Source of the DNA: Actinomycetota bacterium
GTDB lineage: Bacteria; Actinomycetota; Actinomycetes; Mycobacteriales; Mycobacteriaceae
Length of the DNA: 64,000 nt
Reading direction: 5' to 3'
Assembly: GCA_018268465.1 (NCBI GenBank)
Contig: JAFDWN010000030.1
Span: forward strand, 124,001 to 188,000
Positions 1-10,400 of the stretch are shown piece after piece; position 1 is the stretch's first letter; the number at the start of each line of letters is the position of its first letter. The notes beneath the pieces were generated by a model. The model worked only from the letters and a program-made list of their open reading frames with translations, was not told where the DNA came from and ran no database searches. The position numbers and the translations under genes are program-made.

Positions 1-933
1 ATGACCGCCGCGGAAGCGGTGACCGCGGTGCGCACGCTCGCCGGTGAGCTGCGCAGCGACTCCCGCACCGGCGCCTACGTGTACGTCGTCGGGGGCGACC
101 GGCATCTGCTCGGGGTCGTCGCATTCCGCAACCTGGTGCTCGCCGACGCCGACCAGGTGGTCGCCGACCTGATGGATGACGATGTGGTGACGGTGGCGCC
201 ACTGACCGACCAGGAGCAGGCCGCGCAGATCCTGTCTGACCATCGACTGCTGGCGCTGCCCGTCGTGGACGGCGATGGCAGGCTGCTGGGCATCCTCACC
301 GAGGACGACGCGGCCGACATCGCCGAAGAGGAGGCGACCGAGGACGCCGAACGCCAGGGCGGCTCGGAACCGCTGGACGTGCCGTATCTGCGCGCGTCGC
401 CGTGGCTGTTGTGGCGCAAACGGATCGTATGGCTGCTGGTGCTTTTCGTCGCCGAGGCCTACACCGGGACGGTCCTGCGCGCCTTCGAGGACGAACTCGA
501 AGCGGTGGTGGCGCTGGCATTCTTCATCCCGCTGCTGATCGGCACCGGCGGCAACACCGGCACCCAGATCACCACGACGCTCGTCCGCGCGATGGCCACG
601 GGACAGGTGCGATTCCGCGATCTGCCCGCGATCTTGGGTAAGGAGCTGTCCACCGGCGCGATGATCGCCCTGGCGATGGCAGCGGCGGCGGTGATCCGGG
701 CCTGGACCCTGGGCGTGGGGCCGGAGGTGACGCTGACGGTATCGCTCAGTGTGGCGGCGATCGTGATGTGGGCGTCGTTCGTGTCGTCGATTCTGCCCTT
801 GGTGCTCAAGAAGATCGGCGTCGATCCCGCGGTGGTGTCCGCCCCGATGATCGCCACGATCGTCGACGGCACCGGCCTGATCATCTATTTCATGATCGCC
901 AAACTGACGCTGTCGCAACTGGCGGGTTTGTAA
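1..933 (+). CDS. mgtE: MgtE-family magnesium transporter, C-terminal part (cut by window edge)
   Basis: The product should be an inner-membrane Mg2+ channel/transporter. The visible 310 residues hold a CBS pair (about residues 1-110) that in this family senses cytoplasmic Mg2+, then the MgtE membrane domain with about five hydrophobic segments (from about 138) and the family's glycine/asparagine-rich GTGGNTGTQ pore-region signature near residue 182. MgtE proteins are usually about 450 residues with an acidic N-terminal helical domain, so the upstream part lies outside the window and the ATG at position 1 is probably internal. It ends 92 bp before cstA on the same strand. Identification is firm; the true start is not visible. 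Confidence 0.88.
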   Translation: MTAAEAVTAVRTLAGELRSDSRTGAYVYVVGGDRHLLGVVAFRNLVLADADQVVADLMDDDVVTVAPLTDQEQAAQILSDHRLLALPVVDGDGRLLGILTEDDAADIAEEEATEDAERQGGSEPLDVPYLRASPWLLWRKRIVWLLVLFVAEAYTGTVLRAFEDELEAVVALAFFIPLLIGTGGNTGTQITTTLVRAMATGQVRFRDLPAILGKELSTGAMIALAMAAAAVIRAWTLGVGPEVTLTVSLSVAAIVMWASFVSSILPLVLKKIGVDPAVVSAPMIATIVDGTGLIIYFMIAKLTLSQLAGL

Positions 934-1025
934 GCCGTCGTCCGGGGATCGCCGCGTTTCGCCGTGCGCGGGCCACGCCGGTGCGAGGATCGGCAGCACA
1001 GCACACGCGACCATGGAGGGGCAAC

Positions 1026-3320
1026 GTGGCTTCACCCACCGCCGCATCGTCGGCGTACCTCGAAGATCACGACGGGGATGTCACCTACATCCGCACCGAC
1101 AAGGATCTGCCGCCGGTGGCGATCATCGACCGATCGCCAATCACCGCCAAACACAAGGCGATATTCGCGATCGTCGCCGTACTCGGCGCCGTAGCGTGGG
1201 CGGTCATCGCGCTCTTCCGCGGGGAGACCGTCAACGCGGTGTGGTTCGTCATCGCCGCCGTCTGCACGTACGTCATCGGCTACCGGTTCTACGCGCGCCT
1301 GATCGAGATGAAGATCGTCAAACCCCGCGACGAGCACGCCACCCCTGCGGAGATCTTCGAGAACGGCACCGACTACATGCCCACCGACCGGCGGGTGCTC
1401 TTCGGCCATCACTTCGCCGCGATCGCCGGCGCCGGCCCGCTGGTGGGCCCCGTGCTGGCCACCCAGATGGGCTACCTCCCGGGCGCCATCTGGATCATCG
1501 TCGGCGCGGTGGTGGCAGGCTGCGTGCAGGACTATCTGGTGTTGTCCATTTCGACCCGCAGGCGCGGCCGGTCCCTGGGACAGATGGCGCGGGACGAGCT
1601 CGGCGCGGTCGGCGGGGCCGCGGCCATCGTCGGCGTGCTCGTGATCATGACCATTCTGCTGGCGGTGCTGGCGCTGGTGGTGGTCAATGCGCTGGCCGAA
1701 AGCCCGTGGGGCGTCTTCTCCATCTCGATGACGATCCCGATCGCGATCTTTATGGGTGTCTATCTGCGGTTCATACGTCCCGGGCGGGTGTCGGAGGTCT
1801 CGCTGATCGGTGTCGTGCTGCTGCTGCTCGCCGTGGCCTCCGGCGGCTGGGTCGCCGAAACATCTTGGGGCGCAGACTGGTTCACCTTGTCAAAGGTGAC
1901 GCTGTCGTGGTGCATCATCATCTACGGCCTGGCCGCGTCGGTGCTGCCGGTGTGGTTGCTGCTGGCTCCGCGCGACTATCTGTCGACGTTCATGAAGGTC
2001 GGCACCATCGCTCTGCTGGCCGTCGGCATCGTGTTGGTGCGCCCGGTGATGGAGGCCCCGGCGGTCTCCCAGTTCGCCACCAGCGGCGCCGGGCCGGCGT
2101 TCGCCGGTTCGCTGTTCCCGTTCCTGTTCATCACCATCGCGTGCGGCGCCCTGTCTGGTTTCCACTCGCTGATCTCGTCGGGTACCACCCCGAAGCTGGT
2201 GGAGAAGGAAAGCCAGATGCGGCTGATCGGCTACGGCGGCATGCTCACCGAGTCGTTCGTGGCGATCATGGCCCTGATCACCGCCAGCATCCTCAACCAG
2301 CATCTGTACTTCACCCTCAACGCGCCGGCCGCCCAGACCGGCGGCACGGCCGAAACCGCCGCCGAGTACGTCAACGCGCTGGGGCTGTCCGGGCCGCCGA
2401 TCACCGCCGAGGAGATCACCCGCGCCGCCGAAAGCGTGGGCGAGGAGTCCATCGTGTCGCGCACGGGCGGCGCACCGACGTTGGCATTCGGGATGTCCGA
2501 CATCCTGCACCGGGTGTTCGGCGGCGAGAGCCTCAAGGCCTTCTGGTACCACTTCGCGATCATGTTCGAGGCGCTGTTCATCTTGACGACCGTCGACGCG
2601 GGTACCCGGGTGGCCCGGTTCATGTTGTCCGACGGCCTGGGCAATCTGGGCGGTCCGCTGAAGAAGCTGCGCAATCCGAGCTGGCGGGTGGGTGCGTGGA
2701 CGTGCAGCGTGATCGTGGTGGCCGCCTGGGGCAGCATCCTGCTGATGGGTGTCACCGACCCGCTGGGCGGGATCAACACACTGTTCCCGCTGTTCGGTAT
2801 CGCCAACCAGCTGCTGGCGGCGATCGCGCTGACGGTGGTGACTGTGGTGGTGATCAAGAAGGGTTTGGTGAAATGGGCCTGGATTCCGGGTGTCCCGCTG
2901 CTGTGGGACCTCACGGTGACGCTCACCGCCTCGTGGCAGAAGATCTTCTCCGGCGATCCGAAACTCGGCTACTGGACCCAGCATTTCCAGTACCGCGCGG
3001 CGCAGCAGGCCGGTGAGTCCTCATTCGGCTCGGCCAAGACTCCCGATCAGATCTCGGCGGTGGTCCGCAACACCTTCATCCAGGGCAGCCTGTCCGTCAT
3101 CTTCGCGGTGCTGGTGATCATCGTGTTCGCCGCGGGGCTCATCGCCGTCGCGAGGGCCCTGAGCGGCGGCGGCAGTGCGCTCACCGAGGATGAGGCCGTG
3201 CCCTCGCGGCGGTTCGCGCCGGCCGGCCTGATCCCCACTCACGCCGAGAAGGAGGTGGAGAAGCAGTGGGACGCGTTGCCGAGTTCGCACGCCAGACCGC
3301 GTGGTACTGGGGGACATTGA
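1026..3320 (+). CDS. cstA: Carbon starvation protein CstA family permease
   Basis: A 764-residue polytopic membrane protein of the CstA family, whose members import pyruvate or peptides under carbon limitation. I chose the GTG at 1026 because a strong GGAGGG (1015-1020) lies 5 bp upstream; the open frame extends further without a better signal. A hydrophilic N-terminus of about 40 residues precedes many hydrophobic helices. The stretch GHHFAAIAGAGPLVGPVLA (about residue 126) is the family's conserved start of the CstA domain, and a second CstA 5TM block follows from about residue 530. The tail overlaps the ybdD-like gene by 55 bp, which suggests coupled translation of permease and accessory protein. 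Substrate is inferred from family only. Confidence 0.93.
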   Translation: MASPTAASSAYLEDHDGDVTYIRTDKDLPPVAIIDRSPITAKHKAIFAIVAVLGAVAWAVIALFRGETVNAVWFVIAAVCTYVIGYRFYARLIEMKIVKPRDEHATPAEIFENGTDYMPTDRRVLFGHHFAAIAGAGPLVGPVLATQMGYLPGAIWIIVGAVVAGCVQDYLVLSISTRRRGRSLGQMARDELGAVGGAAAIVGVLVIMTILLAVLALVVVNALAESPWGVFSISMTIPIAIFMGVYLRFIRPGRVSEVSLIGVVLLLLAVASGGWVAETSWGADWFTLSKVTLSWCIIIYGLAASVLPVWLLLAPRDYLSTFMKVGTIALLAVGIVLVRPVMEAPAVSQFATSGAGPAFAGSLFPFLFITIACGALSGFHSLISSGTTPKLVEKESQMRLIGYGGMLTESFVAIMALITASILNQHLYFTLNAPAAQTGGTAETAAEYVNALGLSGPPITAEEITRAAESVGEESIVSRTGGAPTLAFGMSDILHRVFGGESLKAFWYHFAIMFEALFILTTVDAGTRVARFMLSDGLGNLGGPLKKLRNPSWRVGAWTCSVIVVAAWGSILLMGVTDPLGGINTLFPLFGIANQLLAAIALTVVTVVVIKKGLVKWAWIPGVPLLWDLTVTLTASWQKIFSGDPKLGYWTQHFQYRAAQQAGESSFGSAKTPDQISAVVRNTFIQGSLSVIFAVLVIIVFAAGLIAVARALSGGGSALTEDEAVPSRRFAPAGLIPTHAEKEVEKQWDALPSSHARPRGTGGH

Positions 3321-3457
3321 TGGGCGACAACCACTACCGCCGTTACGTCGAGTTGCGCGAGCGCACCCATCCCGGCGAGCCGGTGCTCTCCGAGCGCGAC
3401 TACTGGCGGATGCGTCACGACGAGACGGATTCCAGCCCCAATCCGCGCTGCTGCTGA
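3266..3457 (+). CDS. YbdD/YjiX (DUF466) small protein, CstA partner
   Basis: A 63-residue cytoplasmic protein starting at GTG 3266 behind GGAGGTGG (3251-3258), inside the 3' end of cstA. The hallmarks of the family are present: a conserved YxxYVExR..HP core (NHYRRYVELRERTHPGEP) and a C-terminal Cys-Cys. In E. coli the homologue YbdD is needed with CstA for pyruvate uptake, and the gene pairs here are arranged the same way. The overlap with cstA supports co-expression. The exact molecular role is not known from sequence. Confidence 0.88.
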   Translation: MGRVAEFARQTAWYWGTLMGDNHYRRYVELRERTHPGEPVLSERDYWRMRHDETDSSPNPRCC

Positions 3458-3465
3458 GCGGCGGT

Positions 3466-4449
3466 CTACCGCGGCGGGGCCACCACGTTGCGCAACTCCT
3501 CACCGCGTACCAGCCGTCCGATGTTGGCGGTGATGTCGTCGACCCGGCCGAGGAAGGTGTCGCGGGTGACGCCTGAGGAGTGCGGGGTGATCAGGGCGCT
3601 CGACAGTTGTCCGAAGGGCAGTGCGCCGGGTGCGCCGCGGCCGTCGGGCCCTGGATAGGAGTACCAGACGTCGATCGCCGCGCCCCGGATGCCGCCGGAC
3701 ACCAACGCCTGGTAGAGCGCCTGCTCGTCGACGAGCGGACCCCTGCCGACGTTGATGAGCACGCCGCCCGGCCCCAGCGCGCGCAGCTGGACCGCGCCGA
3801 TCATCCCGGTGGTGGCCGCCGTCAGTGGCGCGGACACGAGGACCACGTCGGATTCCTCCAGCAGGGCATCCAGACGGGTGATGTCGCCCGCCCATGCCAG
3901 GCCGTATCCGGCGGCGTCGACGCGCCCGGATCCGGTGACCGCGGCGCCACCGGATCCGAAAGCGCGGAAGAGGTTCCAGGCGCGCTGGCCGATGTGGCCG
4001 AAGCCGACGAAGCCCACCCTGGCATCTCGCAGGGTGCCGGGTTGCGGGATCGACCGGTCGTAGACCGACGTGGCCCACACACCGGCCCGCAGCGCGCGGT
4101 CCTGGCGCAGGAAGTCGCGCCGCAGCATCACCGCGGCGGCGACGGCGTATTCGGCGATCGACTGTTCGTGGTGAAAGGTATTTGCCACCAACACCTCTGA
4201 CGACAACGCCGCGAACTCGACACGGTCGGTGCCCGCGCCGGCAACATGCACCAGCCGCAGCTTCTCCGCTGCGCGGGCCATGGCCGCGGTGAACCGGCCG
4301 CCGACGTAGACGTCGGCGTCGCGCAGGGCGTCACCGAGTACTTCCGGATCTCCGCCGATCAGCCAGTGCACCGAGGCGTCCGGCGGCAGCGCGGCCTCGA
4401 AACGCACCCGATGCGGGAGCAGATTCGCGTCACCGACGACAACCTTCAT
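3466..4449 (-). CDS. D-isomer specific 2-hydroxyacid dehydrogenase, NAD-binding type
   Basis: A 327-residue cytoplasmic oxidoreductase of the D-2-hydroxyacid dehydrogenase family. The Rossmann motif [10 protein letters not shown], the substrate-binding Arg in [11 protein letters not shown] and the catalytic His in ITPHSSG are visible. The usual Glu after DV(F/W) is not obvious; the segment reads [11 protein letters not shown], a variant that may alter the proton relay. The ATG at 4449 overlaps the gudD stop by 4 bp, so it is the last gene of the nine-gene operon starting at 12938. It probably interconverts a 2-oxoacid and a 2-hydroxyacid made from the imported substrate. The substrate cannot be named from sequence. 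Confidence 0.85.
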   Translation of the reverse strand: MKVVVGDANLLPHRVRFEAALPPDASVHWLIGGDPEVLGDALRDADVYVGGRFTAAMARAAEKLRLVHVAGAGTDRVEFAALSSEVLVANTFHHEQSIAEYAVAAAVMLRRDFLRQDRALRAGVWATSVYDRSIPQPGTLRDARVGFVGFGHIGQRAWNLFRAFGSGGAAVTGSGRVDAAGYGLAWAGDITRLDALLEESDVVLVSAPLTAATTGMIGAVQLRALGPGGVLINVGRGPLVDEQALYQALVSGGIRGAAIDVWYSYPGPDGRGAPGALPFGQLSSALITPHSSGVTRDTFLGRVDDITANIGRLVRGEELRNVVAPPR

Positions 4450-5804
4450 CGCGCCGCATCCCGCGCCAATGACGGGCGTTTGCTGTCGAAAGTCCATCCC
4501 GGAATGAGATATTGCATCGCCACGGCGTCGTCGCGTATCCCGAGCCCGTGCTTCAGGTACAGCTCGTGGGCCGCCCCGACGGCCTCGGCGTCGAGTTCGA
4601 GGCCCAGGCCCGGCTTGTCGGGCACAGTGAGACACCCGTCGGTGATCTCGTAGGGCGCCGTGGTGATCCGCTGGCCGTCCTGCCAGATCCAGTGGGTGTC
4701 GATCGCGGTGATGTCCCCCGGCGCGGCGGCAGCCACGTGGGTGAACATGGCCAGGGAGACGTCGAAGTGGTTGTTGGAGTGCGACCCCCACGTCAGGCCC
4801 CAGGCGTCGCAGAGCTGGGCCACCCGCACCGATCCGTGCATGGTCCAGAAGTGGGGATCGGCCAGCGGGATGTCTACCGCTCCGGAACGGATGGCGTGCC
4901 CCATCTCGCGCCAGTCGGTGGCGATCATGTTGGTCGCGGTCGGCAACCCGGTGGCACGCTTGAACTCCGTCATCACCTCGCGGCCCGAGAAGGCGCCCTC
5001 CGGCCCGACCGGGTCCTCGGCGTAGGCCAGCACACCGGCCAGTTCGCGGCAGGTTCGGATCGCGTCGGCCAGTAGCCAACCCCCGTTGGGGTCCACGGTG
5101 ATGCGGGCGTCGGGGAACCGGTCGGCCAGCGCGATGACCGCCTTGGCCTCGTCGGCGGCCGGCAGCACGCCGCCCTTGAGTTTGAAGTCGGCGAATCCGT
5201 AGCGCGCACGGGCCGCCTCGGCGAGCCGCACCACCGCCTCGGCGGTGAGCGCCTCGTCGTGGCGGATGTGCATCCACTCGTCGGCGTCGGCATCCTCGTC
5301 GGCCGGTGAACGGTAGGCCAGGTCGGTCTTGGTGCGGTCACCGACGAAGAACAGGTATCCCAGTGCCTGTACCCTGGTGCGCTGTTGGCCATCGCCGAGC
5401 AGTGCGGCCACCGGTACGTCCAGATGCTGTCCGAGCAGGTCCAGCAATGCCGATTCGACCGCGGTGACGGCGTGCACCGCCACGCGCAGGTCGAACGTCT
5501 GCGCACCGCGGCCCGCCGAGTCGCGGTCGGCGAATGTGCGGCGCATCGCGCTGAGCACCCCGTGGTAGGTGCCGACGGGGGCGCCCACCACCAGCGCGCG
5601 GGCGTCCTCCAGCGTCCGCCGGATCGGTTCGCCGCCGGGCACCTCCCCCACCCCGGTGCGTCCATCGGAGTCGGTGAGCACCAGCAGGTTTCGGGTGAAG
5701 AACGGGCCGTGGGCACCGCTGAGATTGAGCAGCATGCTGTCGTGCCCGGCGATGGGGATCACCGTCATGTCACTGACGACCGGGGTACGCCGTGGGGAAG
5801 TCAT
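4446..5804 (-). CDS. gudD: Glucarate dehydratase
   Basis: A 452-residue enolase-superfamily enzyme that dehydrates D-glucarate (and usually L-idarate) to 5-dehydro-4-deoxyglucarate. It follows E. coli GudD closely over the full length: [20 protein letters not shown] near the N-terminus, the KxK bases in FKLKGG (Lys208, Lys210), the metal ligand region [17 protein letters not shown], and the second base His342 in [10 protein letters not shown]. Each catalytic position is offset by 3 from E. coli. I chose ATG 5804 because it aligns with the E. coli N-terminus and has AAAGG upstream. It lies 26 bp after iclR and overlaps the downstream dehydrogenase by 4 bp. Confidence 0.95.
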   Translation of the reverse strand: MTSPRRTPVVSDMTVIPIAGHDSMLLNLSGAHGPFFTRNLLVLTDSDGRTGVGEVPGGEPIRRTLEDARALVVGAPVGTYHGVLSAMRRTFADRDSAGRGAQTFDLRVAVHAVTAVESALLDLLGQHLDVPVAALLGDGQQRTRVQALGYLFFVGDRTKTDLAYRSPADEDADADEWMHIRHDEALTAEAVVRLAEAARARYGFADFKLKGGVLPAADEAKAVIALADRFPDARITVDPNGGWLLADAIRTCRELAGVLAYAEDPVGPEGAFSGREVMTEFKRATGLPTATNMIATDWREMGHAIRSGAVDIPLADPHFWTMHGSVRVAQLCDAWGLTWGSHSNNHFDVSLAMFTHVAAAAPGDITAIDTHWIWQDGQRITTAPYEITDGCLTVPDKPGLGLELDAEAVGAAHELYLKHGLGIRDDAVAMQYLIPGWTFDSKRPSLARDAAR

Positions 5805-5830
5805 GTCATCGGGCCTTTCGTCTGTCGAAT

Positions 5831-6646
5831 TCACAACGCGAACCACTTGTCGCCGTTGGCCACCGGCCGGACCACACGGGACACCTTGTCGCACACGGTG
5901 CGTAACGCCTCCACGATTTCGGCCTCGCGCGCCGGCGTGAGCCGGGCTACCGGCACCGAGGCGCTGATGGCGTCCTGCGCGGGCTTGGCGTAGCGCAGTG
6001 TCACGGCGAAACACCGGATTCCGACCGTGTTCTCCTGATCGTCGGTGGCGTAACCGCGCACCCTGACCTCGTCGAGCGACTCGTCGAGCACGGTGCGATC
6101 GGTGACGGTGTAGGGCGTCAGCGGTGCGAGCGTGTGCGGGATGTGGCCGTCGCGCTCGGCGCCGAACCGGTCGGCCAGCAAGGACTTCCCCAGTGCGGTG
6201 GCGTAGGCGGGCAATCGCCTGCCCACCCGATTAGAGGTCCGCAGATATTGTTTCGACTCGCGGGTGGCCAGGTAGACGACGTCGGCGCCGTCGAGCCGGC
6301 CGAGGTGGAACGTCTCGTCGAGGTCGCCGCGCAGTTCGTCGAGGAACGGCGTGATGAGCGGCAGGTACGGATCGGTGTCCAAGTAGGTGGTGCCCACCAG
6401 CAGGGCCCGGATGCCGATCCCGTAGAGCGTGCCGGATTCGTCGGAACGCACCCAGCCCTGGGCGACGAGGGTGCGCAGCAGCGCGTGAGCACTGCTGCGC
6501 GGCATGTCCAGTGCCTCGCAGATCTCGCGGATCCGGGCCGGGTTGTCGTGGCGGTCGGCGAGGAATTCGAGCAGCTCCACCGTGCGCACCGCGGATTTGA
6601 CCTTCCGGCCGCTCATCTCGTTGGGTGCCTTGTCCGCCCCTGTCAC
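5831..6646 (-). CDS. IclR-family transcriptional regulator in the gudD/ABC operon
   Basis: A 271-residue regulator with an N-terminal winged helix-turn-helix (about residues 15-80, containing [22 protein letters not shown]) and a C-terminal IclR effector domain with [16 protein letters not shown] 6646 overlaps the stop of the tauE-like gene (GTGA), which favours this start; the ATG at 6616 is an alternative that loses 10 residues. Being inside the operon, it probably senses an intermediate of the pathway and controls the operon through one of the palindromes in front of the substrate-binding protein gene. Whether it represses or activates cannot be read from sequence. Confidence 0.9.
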   Translation of the reverse strand: MTGADKAPNEMSGRKVKSAVRTVELLEFLADRHDNPARIREICEALDMPRSSAHALLRTLVAQGWVRSDESGTLYGIGIRALLVGTTYLDTDPYLPLITPFLDELRGDLDETFHLGRLDGADVVYLATRESKQYLRTSNRVGRRLPAYATALGKSLLADRFGAERDGHIPHTLAPLTPYTVTDRTVLDESLDEVRVRGYATDDQENTVGIRCFAVTLRYAKPAQDAISASVPVARLTPAREAEIVEALRTVCDKVSRVVRPVANGDKWFAL

Positions 6647-7359
6647 AACGCCTCCCGGACGACGAGGACCGCGGCGCCCAGTGCCGAAACGGTGATCGCC
6701 AGCCATCGCAGGCGGTCCCGGTCGAGGTGGCGGTTGACGTAGCGCGACAGGATCCAGCCCGCGACCGAGGCGGGCACGAGGATGACGAACATCCGCACGG
6801 TGTGCGCGTCGACGGCACCGGTCAACGCCAGCGCCGCCAGCGACATCAGCGATCCGATGAGGAAGAATCCGCTCATGGTGCCGCGCAGTCGCGCACCGCT
6901 GTTGCGTTGCCACACCAGGGCCATCGGTGGGCCGCCGATGGAGGTGGCGGTCCCCAGCAGACCGGAGGTTGCCCCCGCCAGCACGACATTGCGCCGGCGT
7001 GCGGCGGGCATCCACCCGGCGCCGGTCAGCACGACACCGGCGAGCACCACCGCGGCCAGCATGAGCGCGAGACCCCGTTCGGGCAGCGCCGCCAGTAGCA
7101 GCGCCCCGGCGATGGTGCCGGGCACCCGGCCGACGAGCGCCCACCCTGTGCCCGTGACATCGATGCCCTCGCGGTCGGCGACGGCGACCATCAGGGTGAC
7201 CAGCGTGGCCACCATGATGAGGGTGCCCGGGATCAGGGCGGGGTCGAGGATCGCGACGACGGGTGCGGCCAGCATCCCGATGCCGAACCCGATCGAGGCC
7301 TGCAGGCACGATGCGAGCAGGATCGTGCCCGCCAGCACGGCGTAGCCGGCGACGCTCAC
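6643..7359 (-). CDS. TauE/SafE-family membrane permease
   Basis: A 238-residue membrane protein with about seven to eight hydrophobic segments and the family pattern of two similar halves, each starting with a Gly-rich stretch (ASIGFGIGMLAAP; ATSGLLGTATSIGGPP). Family members move sulfite, sulfoacetate or other organic anions, usually outwards. GTG 7359 overlaps the upstream ATPase stop (GTGA), so translation is coupled at both ends. A longer open frame reaches 7518 but its first 50 residues are not membrane-like and overlap the ATPase gene. In this operon it may handle a charged product or substrate, which is inference. Confidence 0.85.
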   Translation of the reverse strand: MSVAGYAVLAGTILLASCLQASIGFGIGMLAAPVVAILDPALIPGTLIMVATLVTLMVAVADREGIDVTGTGWALVGRVPGTIAGALLLAALPERGLALMLAAVVLAGVVLTGAGWMPAARRRNVVLAGATSGLLGTATSIGGPPMALVWQRNSGARLRGTMSGFFLIGSLMSLAALALTGAVDAHTVRMFVILVPASVAGWILSRYVNRHLDRDRLRWLAITVSALGAAVLVVREAL

Positions 7360-8378
7360 GCCGGCACGCTGATGTCGCCGCGGCCGGTGGAGCTGTCGAG
7401 GTGCAGCGGGTGGTGGCATTCGGCACCGTGGCCCGGGCCGGCCGGATCGACCGCCAGCGGGGGGCGGGTCGTCGCGCACACCTCGGTGGCCTTCGGGCAC
7501 CTGGTCCGGAATCGGCATCCCGACGGGGGGTTCAGCGGCGAGGGGATCTCACCGGAGAGCAGGATCTTTTCCCGGCGGCGAGCGGCATCCAGCGTCGGAG
7601 CGGCCGACATCAGCGCCGCCGTGTACGGATGCCCGGGACGCTCGAAAACGTCCTCCGTGTACCCGGATTCGATGATCCGGCCGAGGTACATCACCGACAC
7701 GCGGTCGGCGACGTGGCGTACCACCGACAGATCGTGGGAGATGAAGATGTAGGAGATGCCCAGCTCCTTCTGCAGTTCGTTGAGCAGGTTGAGCACTTGC
7801 GCCTGCACGGAAAGGTCGAGCGCCGAGACCGGTTCGTCGCAGATGATCACGTCGGGGTTGAGGGCCAGCGCGCGGGCGATACCGATGCGCTGGCGTTGTC
7901 CTCCGGAGAACTCCTGCGGGTAGCGGTCGGCGTCGGCGGGCCGCAGGCCGACGAGGTCGAGCAGATCCCGCACCCGCTGCGCGCGCTCGGTGCGCGCCGC
8001 GTACATCGTCGGGTGGCTGCGCCACGGCTCGGCGATGATGTCGCCGGCCGTCATCCTCGCGTTCAGCGACGCGTACGGGTCCTGGAACACCATCTGCACC
8101 CGCCGCCGGAACTTCAGCAGTTCCTTACCGCTGAGCGTGAAGGGGTCGATGCCGTCGAACGACACCGTGCCGGCATCGGGCCGCTCGAGCATCATCAATG
8201 TCCTTGCCAGGGTGGACTTTCCGCAACCGGATTCTCCCACCAGACCCAGCGTCTCACCGCGGCGCAGGTCGAGGTCGATCCCGTCGAGTGCCCGCAGGCG
8301 GTTCTTGTCGTGCCCGCCGCGGCCGGGCACCCGGAAGGACTTGGTCAGCTCACGGACCTCGAGCAGCGTTTCAGACAT
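7356..8378 (-). CDS. Peptide/opine/nickel-type ABC transporter ATP-binding protein (DppF/OppF type)
   Basis: A 340-residue ATPase. Walker A is GESGCGKST, the Q-loop QDPYASLNARM, the signature FSGGQRQRIGIARAL and Walker B VIICDEPVSALD, followed by the His switch ISHD. The oligopeptide-type C-terminal extension is present, with the Cys motif GCRFRTRCPKATEVC that in relatives can hold an iron-sulfur cluster. It starts at ATG 8378 behind AGGAGGT (8383-8389), overlapping dppD-type by 8 bp. It pairs with the next ATPase to power the importer. Confidence 0.93.
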   Translation of the reverse strand: MSETLLEVRELTKSFRVPGRGGHDKNRLRALDGIDLDLRRGETLGLVGESGCGKSTLARTLMMLERPDAGTVSFDGIDPFTLSGKELLKFRRRVQMVFQDPYASLNARMTAGDIIAEPWRSHPTMYAARTERAQRVRDLLDLVGLRPADADRYPQEFSGGQRQRIGIARALALNPDVIICDEPVSALDLSVQAQVLNLLNELQKELGISYIFISHDLSVVRHVADRVSVMYLGRIIESGYTEDVFERPGHPYTAALMSAAPTLDAARRREKILLSGEIPSPLNPPSGCRFRTRCPKATEVCATTRPPLAVDPAGPGHGAECHHPLHLDSSTGRGDISVPA

Positions 8379-9390
8379 TGACGACCTCCTCGGGGAAGTG
8401 GCAGGCCGCCTTGCGGCCCGAGCCGAGGGCACGCAGCTCGGGTCGCACGGCGCTGCAGGCGTCCCGGGCCAGCGGGCAGCGCGCCTGATAGACACAACCC
8501 GGCGGGATCGAGTGCAGATCCGGCGGTGCCCCGCCGATGGACTTCAGTTCCTCGCCGCGGACCACGTCGACCGGCACCGAGTTGAGCAGGCCCTTGGTGT
8601 AGGGGTGCCGCGGATCGTCGAATACCTCGGCGACCGTGCCTGTTTCGACGATGCTGCCGGCGTACATGATCGCCACCCGGTCGGCCTCCTCGGCCACCAG
8701 CGCGAGGTCGTGGGTGATGAGCACGACCGCCATGTCGCACTCGGTGCGCAGGCCGCGCAACAACGCCATGATCTGCGCCTGCACCGTGACGTCCAATGCG
8801 GTCGTGGGTTCGTCGGCGATCAGTACGGCGGGGTTCAGCGCCACGGCCATTGCGATCAGCAGCCGCTGGCGCATGCCACCGGAGAACTGATGCGGATACG
8901 AGTCGACCCGGGTCTCCGGTTGCGGAATGCCAACGCGGGCCATGAGTTCCACGGCCTTGCGCTTGGCCTCCTTGGCCGTCGATCCGCGGTGGATCCGGAA
9001 CGGCTCGGCGAGTTGGGTGCCGACGGTGTAGAGCGGGTTGAGCGCGGTGAGCGCGTCCTGGAACACGATCGCCAATTCGGTGCCCGCCAGCTCGCGGCGG
9101 GTCTTGCGGTCGGCGGTGACCAGGTCGGTGCCGGCCAGCATCGCCGAGCCGCCGGTGATGTCGGCGACCGGCTCCAGCAGGCCGACCAGCGCGGTGGCGG
9201 TCATCGACTTGCCGCAGCCGGATTCGCCGAGCAGCGCCAGGGTTTCACCGCGACGGGCCTCGAACGACACCCCGTCGACGGCGCGGACGGTGCCCTTGAT
9301 GGTGCGGATGTCGACGGTGAGCCCGTCGACCCGCAGGGCCGGGTCGGTGCTGACGGTGTGTGCGGACATCTGATCGGCGAGCACGGTCAT
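8371..9390 (-). CDS. Peptide/opine/nickel-type ABC transporter ATP-binding protein (DppD/OppD type)
   Basis: A 339-residue ATPase, partner of the preceding one. Walker [10 protein letters not shown] (Ser/Thr followed by Met is common in DppD), signature [19 protein letters not shown] with FSGGMRQR, Walker [13 protein letters not shown], and the C-terminal [15 protein letters not shown] cysteine motif. ATG 9390 overlaps the stop of the permease gene by 4 bp. The spacing shows that the two permeases and two ATPases are translated as a unit. Confidence 0.93.
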   Translation of the reverse strand: MTVLADQMSAHTVSTDPALRVDGLTVDIRTIKGTVRAVDGVSFEARRGETLALLGESGCGKSMTATALVGLLEPVADITGGSAMLAGTDLVTADRKTRRELAGTELAIVFQDALTALNPLYTVGTQLAEPFRIHRGSTAKEAKRKAVELMARVGIPQPETRVDSYPHQFSGGMRQRLLIAMAVALNPAVLIADEPTTALDVTVQAQIMALLRGLRTECDMAVVLITHDLALVAEEADRVAIMYAGSIVETGTVAEVFDDPRHPYTKGLLNSVPVDVVRGEELKSIGGAPPDLHSIPPGCVYQARCPLARDACSAVRPELRALGSGRKAACHFPEEVVNV

Positions 9391-10379
9391 GAGAGGGCCT
9401 TCGTGGTCTTGGTGAAACGGGACAGGCGCTTCTGCGGGACGGTGAGCCGCCACCGCTGGCCGGGATCGGTGGCGATCCGGGCCCAGGCGGCCAGGATGGT
9501 GGCCGACACCGTGGTGATGACGATGGCCAGGCCGGGGAAGAACGACAGCCACCACGCGGTGTGCAGGTAGGTGCGCCCCTGCGACACCATCAGGCCCCAG
9601 CTGACGTCGGGCGGCTGGATGCCGATGCCGAGAAAACTCAGTGAGCTCTCCGCCAGCATGACGTAGCAGAAGTCGAGGGTGGCCACCGTCAGCAGCGTCG
9701 GCAGCACCACCGGGACGACATGGCGGGTGATGATGGACGTCGAACTGGCCCCGAAGGTGCGCGCCGCGTCGACGAATACCCTGCTGGCCAGCTCGGCGGA
9801 CTCGGCACGGGCAGTGCGCAGGTAGACCGGGATGCGGGTGATCGCCAGCACCGCGACGATGTTGGCCGCGCTCGGGGAGAACACGTAGAGCACCACGACG
9901 GCCAGCAGCAGCGACGGGAAGCTCATGATCACGTCGGCGACGCGCATGGCCAGGGTTTCGCGCCAGCCGCGGTAGTAGCCGGCCCACATCCCGATGAGCG
10001 AACCGACGACGGCGCTGATCACGACGGCCGGGATGGCCACCGACAGGGTGGTGCGGCACGCCACGACCAGGCGGGCCAGCATGCTGCGTCCCAGCGGGTC
10101 GGTGCCCAGCACGTTGGCCCAGCCGTGGGCGAGCGTGAACGGTGCCTGGTTGGAATTGTTGAGGTCGATGTGGGTGGCCAGATTTCCCACCAGCATCGGG
10201 CCGACGGCGGCGGTGAGGATCACCAATCCGAGGACGACGGCGGCTGCCGCGGCGACCCGGTCGTTGACCAGCAGCCGAAACCACACCGAACGGCCACTGC
10301 GCTTGGCTGCAGCGGTGGCGGCCTCCCCGACGATCGCGGTCGTCGGCTTGACCGGTATCAGGTCGATTTGAGTACTCAT
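9387..10379 (-). CDS. ABC transporter permease (DppC/OppC type)
   Basis: A 330-residue inner-membrane permease. It has the N-terminal cytoplasmic stretch and single helix typical of DppC, then the core of five helices. LGTDPLGRSMLAR just after the first helix is a DppC hallmark, and the EAA loop (EXAASRVF..GASSTSIITRHVVP-like) contacts the ATPases. It follows the DppB-type gene by 21 bp. Confidence 0.92.
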   Translation of the reverse strand: MSTQIDLIPVKPTTAIVGEAATAAAKRSGRSVWFRLLVNDRVAAAAAVVLGLVILTAAVGPMLVGNLATHIDLNNSNQAPFTLAHGWANVLGTDPLGRSMLARLVVACRTTLSVAIPAVVISAVVGSLIGMWAGYYRGWRETLAMRVADVIMSFPSLLLAVVVLYVFSPSAANIVAVLAITRIPVYLRTARAESAELASRVFVDAARTFGASSTSIITRHVVPVVLPTLLTVATLDFCYVMLAESSLSFLGIGIQPPDVSWGLMVSQGRTYLHTAWWLSFFPGLAIVITTVSATILAAWARIATDPGQRWRLTVPQKRLSRFTKTTKALS

Positions 10380-10400
10380 GGTTTCTCGCTCCTGTCGGTG

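Noticed and set aside
1890..2984. Long minus-strand frame (364 codons) inside cstA
   Set aside because: Shadow frame of a GC-rich gene: Arg/His/Gln-rich product without domains, opposite a clear permease.
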